Below the pieces are notes generated by a model. That model saw only the letters and a program-made list of their open reading frames with translations. It made no database searches and had not been told where the DNA came from. A stretch of DNA of 64,000 nt, from the NCBI RefSeq assembly GCF_013426205.1, contig NC_089428.1, positions 1,984,001 through 2,048,000 on the forward strand. Direction: 5' to 3'. Position 1 is the stretch's first letter; each line of letters begins with the position of its first letter. Source of the DNA: Metarhizium brunneum (Eukaryota > Ascomycota > Sordariomycetes > Hypocreales > Clavicipitaceae). Both the position numbers and the translations under genes were made by a program. Below are positions 23,301-30,478 of the stretch, one piece after another.

Positions 23301-23602
23301 GGGCGCCTGAAACCCAGTACGGCTGTGTCTTTTACTATCAGAGCGCTGCGGAGCCAGTCACTCGGATTGCAGGCCACGACGAATACCTGACGCCGTTGCA
23401 GCTGGTCAGAGCCGACCCTCCTGAACCGTTGCGTGTCGACGTGACGCCGCGCGGAGGGGACGACTACCTCCTGGAGATTTCCACACCCTCATTGGGAAAC
23501 AGAGTGAATGAATCTCGTGCATTGCTGGATTGTATGGTGCATTGGGTGTCTGAGTGGGAGAGGACAAGGCCAGTTGACAGAATGGAGAGGCGAGACCGTT
23601 GA
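14312..23602 (+). CDS. Nonribosomal peptide synthetase, (C)-A-T-C-(A stub)-T-C-A-T-C
   Basis: A single 3096-aa intronless frame. The first ATG is at 14312; the frame opens at a GTG at 14303, not used in fungi. Approximate domains: 1-235 C-terminal half of a condensation domain; 265-785 A1 (FTSGSTGQPKG 418-428, YGPTE 551-555, Lys764); 795-870 T1 (Ser834, motif AKGDS instead of LGGDS); 915-1330 C1 (HHAIYDG 1049-1055); 1347-1450 an A stub holding only the small C-terminal subdomain, with Gln1434 replacing the catalytic Lys; 1475-1545 T2 (Ser1508); 1580-2000 C2 (HHAIYDR 1704-1710, last Gly changed); 2015-2545 A2 (FTSGSTGVPKA 2173-2183, Lys2528); 2555-2630 T3 (Ser2591); 2665-3085 terminal C with SHACYDGIS (2808-2816), fitting the SHxxxDxxS/T pattern of cyclising fungal C domains. 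By-eye specificity codes are DAFQITAIMK (A1) and DVEQMSAPTK (A2), product unknown. There is no TE or reductase domain. Confidence 0.95.
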   Translation: MEAVSQNCFADRDPANLISAQYSTGQKQPAKVVVHEITGINVEACDNDSAIVPVGLRAAWILLMAEYTHSSNVILNTNTLLMTETPMMAADIVLRPCHVMVNWQSTVSDYLSSISDSMLRTEELGEFCDNVKKAGDGCGGPCKLQELEFGTTFVVLDGSMNSTIGEEHQTLWNRDEFVVECVRSGGQRITLRCHANRCQDDVISLDRVALQFEHIARQLCASGQKDEMPLFSQQKLSDLGLVCFQDKSQIWKWNASVSRTIDCLVQDMFLEIVKVHPHRIAVDAWDGALSYSQLDEKSSALGLLLSTRNIAVAGQVVPLYFEKTVWTTITILAVAKAGSIFVLLDPQQPTERIKSIIDQLGVSCILARPETLARAQSLAARVVVVDDALLRGHVCSKALSPPSVIANVNPAQTLYIVFTSGSTGQPKGVQISHRNLCSAVTYQARELGFTDARTLDSSSYSFDAYVFNTFYTLLSAGCLCVCTDVDRMNRLQSVLQDQRITLVQLTPSLAQVLDPASLPHLQTLILTGEKLGQTVLGAWICSARTRLINAYGPTECTIMCAANLNVDGIENLDSIGQGIGATLWIADVNNINRLAPIGAIGELVIEGPLIGLGYLGDENNSYGSLIDPPDTGYLAGVTRAPQAKLFRTGDLARYNGNGTISYIGRSDTQIKINGQRVEVSEIEHWLGQYWPHDSSPVVEAIHWPSGVKQLVAFVVQNGEQFAARQRLRDLITQGNSALASHLPRYMIPSAYFPLQHIPMTASGKKNRRALRNLALGAPDELLEAVTGKQVEDSMGAVREMSDHELRLRQVWAAALHADESSVQLHDNFFAKGDSLAAVKLISLAHKQGMMDLTVADVFRHPKLVDLAAQAGTKAEQPQAQLLDLNPFSMLAGTSNEVEILRAEISKMTGCGASQIQDAYLCSPIQEEMMALAAMRPRDFITHEVLRLPDNIVLSRLLDALQQVAVQLPILRTRILDVGFGGEHGPSTLVQDVIDEPVPLSWYMTLEACLVSEKNKAMELGDALFRLGVVKPDLPGSTAKKEHCVVLVMHHAIYDGWFLNLLMQGMKKSYEGDYDAPLLPYRNFIQYLISNEHKKSADFWLSQLNNTRIKPFPVYPSLEYKPSPGALCDHCIPLIPWNKASNVTPSTFIQAAWSILLASYSGSSSVVFGTTVLGRQIPLTGVERIGGPTIAAVPICIQVKNSMKVVEFLQTIQMQMVEMIDFSHFGIRNMKRLSHKARMATDFRTFLVVQPPVEDTDRSFLSLSSGSEDITAFNTYALMLECSLGKDCGVRMRASFDQNILSGEQVRSMMKQLEGVLGILIIDCHSYVSDAMAIAMSGSHSAVLEQPNTSAQMEEIENSIRGSLPPEISDVAVTKIDLPLSPNPVVAFFEAHTGGKGVLERISAVYCDQARHLPRYNIPNHYLTLEQLPRSSNGQLDRISLKKWAEKFDLHQFRTFSWVPPVPCQLEGQVEGEMTDAEAVFRRLWADSLNIPMTSVHRNSSFIFLGGDSLAAMKLVAAARKSGYSTSVAQILEKPALADMAASANLNVDISAENQTPKPFSLLKPSPDPAGLALMCNVDRTDIEDAYPCSPLQESMMTRTIQRGGDYVSQGLVQLSKSVDIGRLQRAWHQVATLNPILRTRIIDWPGSGLLQVEVNKAIDWLSCDTIDDVPENSMGLGRPLIRLCIIKSMGERRCLGPGLLLTAHHAIYDRWSMSLILRAVESIYLTGTFQGKLSPYNEFIRYLVEDFDHDFAKSFWTEYLSGLSARQFPVLPSQGYQPTTDAYHNHSISSVPWPVNNTPTTVLKASWALVVSLYTNCDDVLFGMTVMGRQGPVPNSETIAGPTIATIPIRVRINWPDSPRALLQDIQSHAAMMIPAEQYGLGRIRRLNGDTKVATQFQSLVIVHPSGYAVLDDQMIGLQLGEDIEQGDSTAITIEFAVDNEPRSNQAGVALKMTYDSKILELAQVQRIACLTEHVLRQLCEHSGTDKMTLAKIDMLTRQDRETLWQSNLSVPPTCNNHLGNMLVDCISNQGLTAAVCAWDGELSNKDLSKKARRLAYTLVVCHGVSPGIVVAICSVKSVWTPVAMLAVLISGGTAMMIDPSQEAGRLKIITKQAGACLILTTTGTGTVAEQIASHIVVIDNDLSYPSSAWKLRNDDDSWIPPSSPTDSAYIIFTSGSTGVPKAAAISHKNCCSAIIHQNKALGFKGAARVLDLSSYAFDVCWEHFFQTIYAGGCICIPTDHDCVDDIATAITRLGANFLQMTPSLARTLEPSSISGIEIVMLSGEACSMHDVTRWGPAVEVRIAYGPCECTPTTMIATYGKDFLDKVNLGLPYGVNAWILSSVQPDTLAPVGGEGELVVEGPLVGQGYINSPRENSESFLSDPEWLLRGSDTTPNSGRRGLLYRTGDLVRTDSRGRLHFLGRKDSQIKIRGQRVELEEVETHVRDLLDPDLQVAVDVIEDYRGTPEIKSQSLMLFIAGNIHKSLTIGREEAAPLIRGLIKRLSTILPRYMIPSGFILLEQIPFTRSGKIDRRVLRQIGCQKQAESLRSKVPGAEPSTDIERKMAHSWAQALGISPQAISRQDSFFELGGDSLTAIHLVGIARNFQLTLSVVMIFQNPNLEDMAKRAEMDKVSNEASSNGDLVDMKHEPRFDGGPWLPKPSEVSKMLHADAQHIGDILPVTDFQAYAIRCNLAMPRTEWNYFALKFQDLEDPEPVNEDQIRRICHALVERIDIFRTIFLRHQGGYFQMLLDRVEPHVSVSRVTGSLDAACKTICQQDLTERLNPALPFIKFFIVRRQDAAEACLVIGLSHACYDGISLPYLAECIGALHDRRPLPQMSSFFSYLKDTMSQAKTTCGLTFWRSVLKGSPPPTSLSPNGADVLATNTDRCRLEHQVVARCFPKKVTAATFFIGALAVSMASVSGQDEIILGRGVSGRALAVERNHYRVIGPCLNIIPARINCQNPEKIIDMLMAIQEQFIAAVPHETLGLSDIVRHCTDWAPETQYGCVFYYQSAAEPVTRIAGHDEYLTPLQLVRADPPEPLRVDVTPRGGDDYLLEISTPSLGNRVNESRALLDCMVHWVSEWERTRPVDRMERRDR

Positions 23603-23913
23603 CATTGTGCGTTTTGTAACTCCGTGCTAGATAAACATCAGGGTTTTTGGGGGGCGGAGGGATTAATAATTTAAATACCCGTCTGAAGCAAGTAATGCTT
23701 GGCAATGTATTCTACTGGAAATCAAGTCACTAATGATCAAGTTTCTTATACCCGGTCCGAGGACCGTAAGGAGAGAATCGTCGCTTGCAGCACAGTTTGA
23801 AGAACGGGAATTGTCTTGGCATTATCTCCATGCTAATGCATCGCTATGCACTCAAGTCCACTCATTTTTCATTGAAAAATGGTTGTCCCCTGATGAGAAA
23901 CGGTCAAGTTTGA

Positions 23914-24636
23914 TTACTTTTCAATAACAGTATCCTCGTTCTTAACCCTGACACAGTCGTCCGCAGCATAGTGTTGGTCAGCTAATCACAACGTAAATTA
24001 TGTTAGTAGTCTACACACTTGTATGAGGCGCAAAATGACATCAAAGATGAAACTCAACTCACCCCACACTGGGAACTTGATGAGTTCGTCAAGGTTTCCA
24101 TTCATTACGTATGCTACTGCAGATTGGAAGGTTCCCTTTGGCAAGTAGATATCATGTCTCGCACCATTGCTGTCCATGAACCTGTAATGGTTAGGCTCAA
24201 CCACAGCACCGCAATCCAATGGCGGACTCTGGTTGACATTTCGGCCGAAAGTCTTCTTTGAGTCTGGGAATCCTGTTCCGACGATTTTGAATGCAGGCCC
24301 GGAGCCGAGAAACCAATTGGCGGCGCAAGTTGCTCCGCCCCCAGCACCTAGACAGCACTCAGCATCGGCGCCGATGCGGCAGGCATTGAGCGAGCCGATG
24401 TGACATCTGGCCTGATTGTATGTGTAGACGTCATTGCCAACTCGACAGTCGACACACTCTGCGAAGGCGCAAAACGGCGCAGCTGACTGACAGCAGCTTC
24501 CCGCACTCATGTTCTCACAAGTCATCGGGCTTCCTGAGCATCCACCGCCGTTATAAAATGAAATTCTTTTGCCAGATATGGCCGGAATGGTGACGATAAC
24601 ATTGAGCCACAATATTTTCCAAATGAAGGAAACCAT
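23914..24636 (-). CDS. Small secreted cysteine-rich protein with C-terminal YLPKGT/KFPVW module
   Basis: Two exons (24636-24063, 23981-23914; intron 23982-24062, GTGAGT...TTAG) give 213 aa. Residues 1-22 (MVSFIWKILWLNVIVTIPAISG) form a likely signal peptide. Residues 33-142 carry 13 cysteines, including two CC pairs (48-49, 94-95), and a 14th lies at 201. The C-terminal part NHYRFMDSNG...IYLPKGT...LIKFPVW (149-191) matches the neighbour at 25338-25779, and the intron sits at the same codon in both. The ATG at 24636 was chosen because it starts the signal sequence; a longer in-frame start (24681) would bury it. I do not recognise the family. Cys content and secretion suggest an extracellular, disulfide-stabilised protein, perhaps an effector (inference). 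Confidence 0.75.
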
Positions 24637-25337
24637 GATGATGTTCAAAACAGTACTAAGGATTGATATGTAAGATGTCAAGTGGGATGGGGCATGCTAG
24701 GCGATGACCAAGACCAAGTTAAGCGAATGACTTGACTCTCAACAACAGAAGCTGGAAGCGATCTGGATATAATTTAATGAATTGTAAATTATAATGGCTC
24801 AAACCAAGTGTCCTGGGAGCTGCAACACTTTGATCCTACAACTGTTCCCTCCACCGGACTACACGATAATCGGCGCGATGCATGTTGACCCTGCAGGTGA
24901 CAGTGGCCATGCAGGCTACCGTTGACCGTGGAGAATGTTGCCCTACATGTACCCAGATACCCTGCGAGTGCGCCGTTGACACTTTGCAAGTGACCCGTGC
25001 CACCATTTCATCGATGATTGACGTTACGGTTGGTTGGCCCTCCGCATTCCCCCTCACCAGGCAACCAAGTAAGCAGCGCTCTTCAGTCACATCCTCAGCG
25101 CTGCCTTGGTCGTCCACATCAAGTCAAACGTCCTCAACGACTACGAAGAAGTGCTCCGGATTTCATGAGCACAGACTCACAAGAAATACCACCCTCAGTT
25201 GATTTGCTCTTCCTGTCATCAGCTCCTTGGCGTGCTGTTGGGTTGAAAAAGAGTCCTCATATCCTGTGTGACTACACGAACGGATGCAACAAGTCGCTCT
25301 GTCGTGGCTAAATAGGGAATTTCGCGGCTTGAACAAC
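24637..25337. other. 700-bp divergent promoter region between the two paralogs
   Basis: No confident gene. A 43-codon frame begins at 24793 (MAQTKCPGSCN), and a frame at 24882-25202 contains a cysteine cluster (GECCPTCTQIPCEC near 24930-24970). These could be remnants of a Cys-rich first exon for the rightward paralog, but no splice chain could be built. Confidence 0.35.
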
Positions 25338-25779
25338 ATGACTTCCAACACAGAAGAGAGCGGCAAGTCATTCTCGTCAACGCGACCGCCTCAAAAACCC
25401 CAAATGCCACCAGTTTTCCACCCCATCACGGGAGAGAAACTCCCAGCTGGCTATACACTCGCAGCGGATACGAACAGATACGATTATACAGACGATCAGG
25501 GTATCCATCGGTCGATTTACATGCCTAAAGGGACCGCAAGTGCAGCTCGCAGGTATGCTGCCGAGAATAATTATACAGAGTTGGCAAAATTCCCAATTTG
25601 GTGTAGGTTTATTTCTTATACTGTACGCATTGTACTTCGTACCAGCTTCCCAAGAGATACTGACTCGATATACCTATGCAGCGGGCCAGGGATATGCCCC
25701 AGAAGATTACAATATTATCGGACCAGATGGGGAAAGCCATAATTGCCAGGATTTCATGATTGAGAAGAAAAGGAACTGA
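25338..25779 (+). CDS. Paralog of the secreted Cys-rich protein's C-terminal module
   Basis: Two exons (25338-25602, 25682-25779; intron 25603-25681, GTAGGT...GCAG with a TACTGAC branch site) give 120 aa. Residues about 25-90 contain GEKLPAGYTL, NRYDYTDDQG, IYMPKGT and LAKFPIW. These align with NHYRFMDSNG, IYLPKGT and LIKFPVW of the gene at 23914-24636. The exon-2 starts are also alike (SGQGYAPED versus ADQHYAADD). Unlike the neighbour it has no signal peptide and one cysteine in the module. Either it is a shortened paralog or its 5' exons are missed upstream. Function is unknown. The divergent arrangement suggests joint control. Confidence 0.65.
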
Positions 25780-25891
25780 CCGCGCAATTACAAAAGTGTC
25801 TATTCTAGCTTTGCTTGCCAGGGCCAAATAGTCAACTACTGACACTCTGACAATGTTTCGCAGTAATAAGTGTACTAGCTATTAGCAGGAA

Positions 25892-27096
25892 TCAAGATAT
25901 TTTCGCCCCCCGTGCGAGGAGGCTCTGCACTAATACTTCGTCCTGTGACATGACTGCCAACTCTAGTGGTGTTGTGCCCGATGAATCAGTTGCATTGATA
26001 TCTGCGCCATAGCTCAATAGCAACTCTACCATTGAAGTTCTCCTGTATTGCACAGCCAAGTGAATAGGGAAAGAGCCGGTCTTGTCCGGGGTATTGACAT
26101 CTGCACCGTTCAGAATAAGCAAACGCGCGATCACCACTGAACCCCCCTTCAATGTCATTAGCAGCATGTTGGAAGAAACTTGACGGGAAACTCTACTTTC
26201 CATGCTGCTTTTCGTGTAGTCGCAGGGCTCGAGGAAACAAGTTGAGGAGGCCTAGACATGTACTATGTTAGCCAACTCGATTGCAGTGATGATGAGCACC
26301 GCAATCCAGCTGACGCTCGGCTGTACTTGGTCTATGCTAGTTTGCTGCGTGGTATGAAATAAAGAAGAAAAAGAAAAAGAAAAAGAAAAACAAACAAATC
26401 GATCAAAAGGATACGCACCTCGGATGGGAGAAGTTCTTCCTCAAAATAAGAAGGCAACGTCGAGTTATTCCTCGAGATTGACAAGTGTGTTTGGCCTGCT
26501 AAATCAGTGCAATCCAAGAATTGCTGCTCGGTTTGTCCGATTATTTGCCCAGAGTCTGTCGAGTAGTCTCCAAACCCATCCTGGGAAGGAGTAAAAATAT
26601 CAGAGCAGTCTCCATGTTGGTGGTGCGTTGTAGTGACGGAACTCATTGCGGTTTCCAGATCGTAGAGCGGCGCGTTAAGAACGGTGTCTGAGCCCACCGG
26701 GTTCCGCCCGCCGTCTTGTGTAGTTGTCTCGAGCAGATGCATTGTAGGCTGAGCTTCTAACTGCAGTTCAAGATCGTCGCGTCAGGAAAAGAAGGACATC
26801 TGGAGCAACTTGGCATGCGACCGACAACTTGCCTGCTGATTCCCCTCGTTGGCTCTCGTATTTGACTCGGCCCGGTCAGGTTGCATGTTTAAAGCATCAA
26901 CTTGAAGATTTTCCGGTAGACTTGAGCGTTGCCGCGCACCTACATCCAGAGATCAGCTTGTTTATAATCGTCAATACGATGAGGTGGCAAGGCCGAAGTC
27001 TGACGCACGAGATCTGCGTTTGGAGACGCGGTTACGCTCACGCCTTCGCTCCATGTCAATATTTGAAGCCGGAGGTTGATTGAGAAAAAACATCAT
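25892..27096 (-). CDS. bZIP basic region-ankyrin transcription factor, TOXE-like
   Basis: Exons read on the minus strand: 27096-27009 (intron 26940-27008, GTGCGT...GTAG), an exon from 26939 whose 3' junction (26761-26890) is unresolved, 26760-26419, and 26251-25892 (intron 26252-26418, GTGCGT...CTAG). The first two exons together encode RNRVSKRRSRARQR, a clear bZIP basic region of the form N-x2-S-x3-S-R, with no heptad leucine zipper after it. The last exon encodes two to three ankyrin repeats (NGADVNTPDKTGSFPIHLAV, YGADINATDSSGTTPLELAV). Basic region without zipper plus ankyrin repeats is the layout of TOXE, regulator of the HC-toxin genes in Cochliobolus carbonum, and its apicidin-cluster relative. 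It likely controls the neighbouring NRPS genes (inference). The middle region is rich in Ser, Thr and Gln. Confidence 0.78.
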
Positions 27097-28050
27097 TTCA
27101 ACATTTTGGCCGAATCCTCACCTGGGAGATATGAGATACTCTTGCACTACTTAAACTTGACCCCATTAGGTAAAGCTAGCAGCTTTATCCTCTCATTGTG
27201 CTGCGTGCAAAGAGAACTCGGCTTGTTGGCCGTGCGAGTACGTCTCTGTCGGTGTCTCCGTTCTTCATTCGACAGCAAAACTCCCTTTCACAAAACGTCC
27301 TAACCCATTGATTCTATTACTGTACCGTGTTTCCTCCTCGTGTCACTGCACGTGGAGGCGGTCTTACCAACAGCATATGCATGCATTAACTATTGCGGTT
27401 TAGATCGTTGAAACTTCGCTTGCCCGTACCGCTTCGCTAGTGACGCGAGTGAGTAATCCTGGCACGATTCGTGCACCATTGCTGGGAGAGCAAATGCGTC
27501 ACCGGCATGGCTTGCTGCAACAGGTTTTACGAAGTAGGCTGAGGAAATGGCGTTTCCAACAACAGTCGTGCCGCTTAGGGGATTAACCAACATATCATAA
27601 TGATCCATCTCTAATAACGTTGGGCAATGGAATGTTTCCTTCGGGTAACTTCCGTGGTCCGAACATTGAATGCCCCTACAGCACTGGGCAAGCAAAACCG
27701 GAGGGCATTAAATAGACCAACATCTGTTCAAGAACTTTTCAAACCATAGGTACGGAGTAGCCAGGACCAACTTCTTGAAGCAGAGGTAGAATGATTAATT
27801 ATTCCAGCTGTGGCAAAGACCGCGTCATATCAAGCGTTATATTCGCTTACCTCGTATCCTCAACGTAGCAAAACAAACAAGCAGCCATCTTCACCCAGTG
27901 CCAGGGACAACGTTGGTTAGTTGGCCTCGGTCGTAATACATAGCTAGAGGTAATGGCCTCGAAACCGGGGTCCTTGCATCCAAGTACACTTTTACTACTC
28001 GTTTCTGTATCCGTACTTGCTTCATGAACTGGCATCTGAATCTGTCAAGT
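27097..28050. other. Intergenic region, no supported gene
   Basis: This stretch holds the upstream region of the bZIP-ankyrin gene and the 3' flank of the transporter. A 101-codon minus frame (27695-27390, containing FVKPVAASHAGDAFALPAMVHES) is the only longish frame. It has no recognisable motif or signal, and is not called as a gene. Confidence 0.4.
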
Positions 28051-29562
28051 TCATTCTAAGCCATTCCGAGTCCGCTCAAGCTGTCGCGGCAGGCGGATAC
28101 AAAGGACCAATCCGCCAGCCCCAGAGAAAAGAATTGAGGCGACCATGTATGGGAGTCCTACCCAAATTCCACCCATGGCAAGGCCCCGACGGAAAGAGAG
28201 AGCCAAGACGGGTCCGGATACCATGGCGCCAAAGCTTTGTGCCAAAGCGATGGCCGTGTTGAGAGCTCCAGCTTGTGACGGCAAAACCAGAGAGGTTGCC
28301 AGGCTGCGGAGTGCCGCATAATAGCCCCAGCCAAAGGCAAAACTGACGACTCCTGCCGTGAAAGTTTCAGATTGCTGCGAAAGAGCCATGATGGCCGTGC
28401 CTACCATCAAGAGAAACACGCTCCCCTGCACGAGAAAAAGGTCGGCTCTGACGGTTGACATGTGCTTCAACATCAAAAAGGAGAACCGAGGCAACAGGAA
28501 TAAGAGGCTCAATAAGTTAATGACGCCTTTGATAGTTATTAGAAGGCTTGATTGTGCAATAGTCCACGAGAACTTCTTTGATGCATATTGGACGACAAAC
28601 TGCAGAGCCTCTCTTCCAATGCTTGCCATCAAAAATGATGCTGTGACTAGAAGTATGTTCATCATGACTTTGGCACTAATCCCATGACCGCGGAAGAGCG
28701 ACCATTTTTGCAACAAGGACCGAATGGAAAAGACGTGTTTTCGGGTCCCTTGTTGGTCATCAGGCCAGGCACGCCGCTCTTCCAACGGTGCTTCTCGCCG
28801 AGAACGTGCTGGCATCGTTTCAGGGAGCGCAAAAGCAGCCGCAAGGCCGATGAACTCGAAAGCGACACCGGCCAAAAACGGAAACCAAGGCGTCCATGAC
28901 ATTGCGAGAGCGCTAGACGGAGTTGCCAGAAGCTCGCCGAGCAAGATAATGGCCGACAACCTGAAAAAGATGGACGACCGTTGTGAAGCCGGAAAAACAT
29001 CTGTTATGATGGTGAAGGCCATGGATGTTGCAATCTGAGGTCCTCCTCCAATCAATTGCAATAGCGGCGCGGCCCAAATGGCCTCGGCAGGGATTCTATC
29101 GCTCGTCCCAAGTATGAATCGAACTACCATCTCTTCCAATATGAGGCCAATCAAGCTGAGCAGTAAAACAGGTTTTCTGCCGAATCTGTCTGCAGCGAAG
29201 CCGTACGGAAGAGCCAAGATGATGCCGGGAACCTGGTTGCAGAAGGCCATCCATCCGACCAAGATGGCCAGCTCAGCTTGGATGCCATCCGCCTTGCAAT
29301 CTGGGCCTGACGCATCGCCTGGTCTTGCAATGCCATGTCTTCTGCAGACAATTTGCTCCAGAATGTCTATTTGAGGCGCGAAGGACAAGTAGTTTCCAAA
29401 GTCAATGGCGATGATGCAGATGCCGACCAATATCAGGACTGTTCTGGCGCTGATGTTTGATGTCTGCTCATCTTCTTGATTGTATTCGCGACATGTTGAC
29501 TGTCCTAGGAGTGGTGTCGTTTCGGCCCTGGCCTCGTGGACCGAGTCGTGCGTTGTGGCCAT
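28051..29562 (-). CDS. MFS transporter (12-TM type)
   Basis: An intronless 503-aa membrane protein. A hydrophilic N-terminus (1-40, with TTPLLG) is followed by about twelve hydrophobic segments. The loop 2-3 signature of the major facilitator superfamily is visible as GFAADRFGRKPVLL near 123-136. A long central loop (about 250-290, RREAPLEERRAWPDDQ) separates the two halves. The loop after helix 1 is long (CRRHGIARPGDASGPDC) and holds two cysteines, seen in a fungal subgroup related to SLC46-like carriers. The start ATG at 29562 has a purine-rich context. It probably exports a product of the adjacent NRPS locus (inference). The substrate cannot be read. Confidence 0.88.
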   Translation of the reverse strand: MATTHDSVHEARAETTPLLGQSTCREYNQEDEQTSNISARTVLILVGICIIAIDFGNYLSFAPQIDILEQIVCRRHGIARPGDASGPDCKADGIQAELAILVGWMAFCNQVPGIILALPYGFAADRFGRKPVLLLSLIGLILEEMVVRFILGTSDRIPAEAIWAAPLLQLIGGGPQIATSMAFTIITDVFPASQRSSIFFRLSAIILLGELLATPSSALAMSWTPWFPFLAGVAFEFIGLAAAFALPETMPARSRREAPLEERRAWPDDQQGTRKHVFSIRSLLQKWSLFRGHGISAKVMMNILLVTASFLMASIGREALQFVVQYASKKFSWTIAQSSLLITIKGVINLLSLLFLLPRFSFLMLKHMSTVRADLFLVQGSVFLLMVGTAIMALSQQSETFTAGVVSFAFGWGYYAALRSLATSLVLPSQAGALNTAIALAQSFGAMVSGPVLALSFRRGLAMGGIWVGLPYMVASILFSGAGGLVLCIRLPRQLERTRNGLE

Positions 29563-30478
29563 GGCGGAATCTGTGGTGTCTGGTAAGATTCGAAGAAAAC
29601 ATCAATGTCCCATGTAGGCTTTGTGAAAGCTACGTGGTTCAAAAAAAAAAAGGGAACATTGGCTTGGCCGAAATCCACGAGGGACGTGTGTCCGAGCAAG
29701 ACGGTCCAGATGGACCGAATCAACGATTCGGTTGACGAAACAGCACAGGGCCACGCGCAACGTGTGGCCATTGATGCCTGGCTTGTCATCAACAAGGACC
29801 CAGCACGTCAATTTACTATTTGATTGACTCCGTACGTGGCGACCTTTTGCAGCGAGCATGCGCAACTCTGACTTTGAACATTGCATTGACCAGACAACAT
29901 TGGAGGAGGCCGGCTGGGGGTACCAGATTGGCCCATCGACGGCACGGCACGGCACAGCCACCCCCTCCTTCATGTCAAGTCAATCAACTTCATCCAATTG
30001 ACCAGACGTCGACTTGACTCTTTTCGGGCATTTCACAGTCCGTGTGGTGTGCACAAGTTGACTCACAACAACATGTGTTGAACCAACCAGCATGACAGGC
30101 GGGTTAAGGGGGGCGCCATGGCTGAGTATGGAATGCGCCGAGACAGACTGGAGTTGACGCTTGCGCACACGCACCCAGTATGCATCTGGGGGTCGGGGCA
30201 TCATTGATGCTCACATGGCCACCGGACGCCACTGCAGATGGTCGTCCAGAAAGGGAAGCTAGCATTGAACTGCGTTGGGAGTCGATATGCAGCCATGAGG
30301 CGCAAAATCTCTGGTCAGCGCGGCCAACATGCCTTGAGATGAAAACGATGGAGTCATCCCGGTCGTCTACCAGTCGGTGCGTCACTTCAACAATTGTCTC
30401 TGAATGGCCATCGTCAGCCTCCTCAGCTTAAAGTCATTCGTTTCTCATGAGACAGACTGCCGCTGCTAAACGTTGGCA
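29563..30478. promoter_or_regulatory. Divergent promoter of two MFS genes, rich in TTGAC/GTCAA
   Basis: A 916-bp gap between divergent transporter genes without a credible frame. TTGAC or its complement GTCAA recurs roughly nine times between about 29725 and 30155 (for example GGTTGACG, GATTGACTCC, CATTGACC, AATTGACC, AGTTGACTC, AGTTGACGC). An A11 run lies near 29641. Repetition of a short core could mark a regulator's binding sites, but some is expected by chance. Confidence 0.3.

Noticed and set aside
27390..27695. 101-codon minus ORF between the regulator and the transporter
   Set aside because: No recognisable domain, signal peptide or splice partner; kept only as a note in the intergenic entry.
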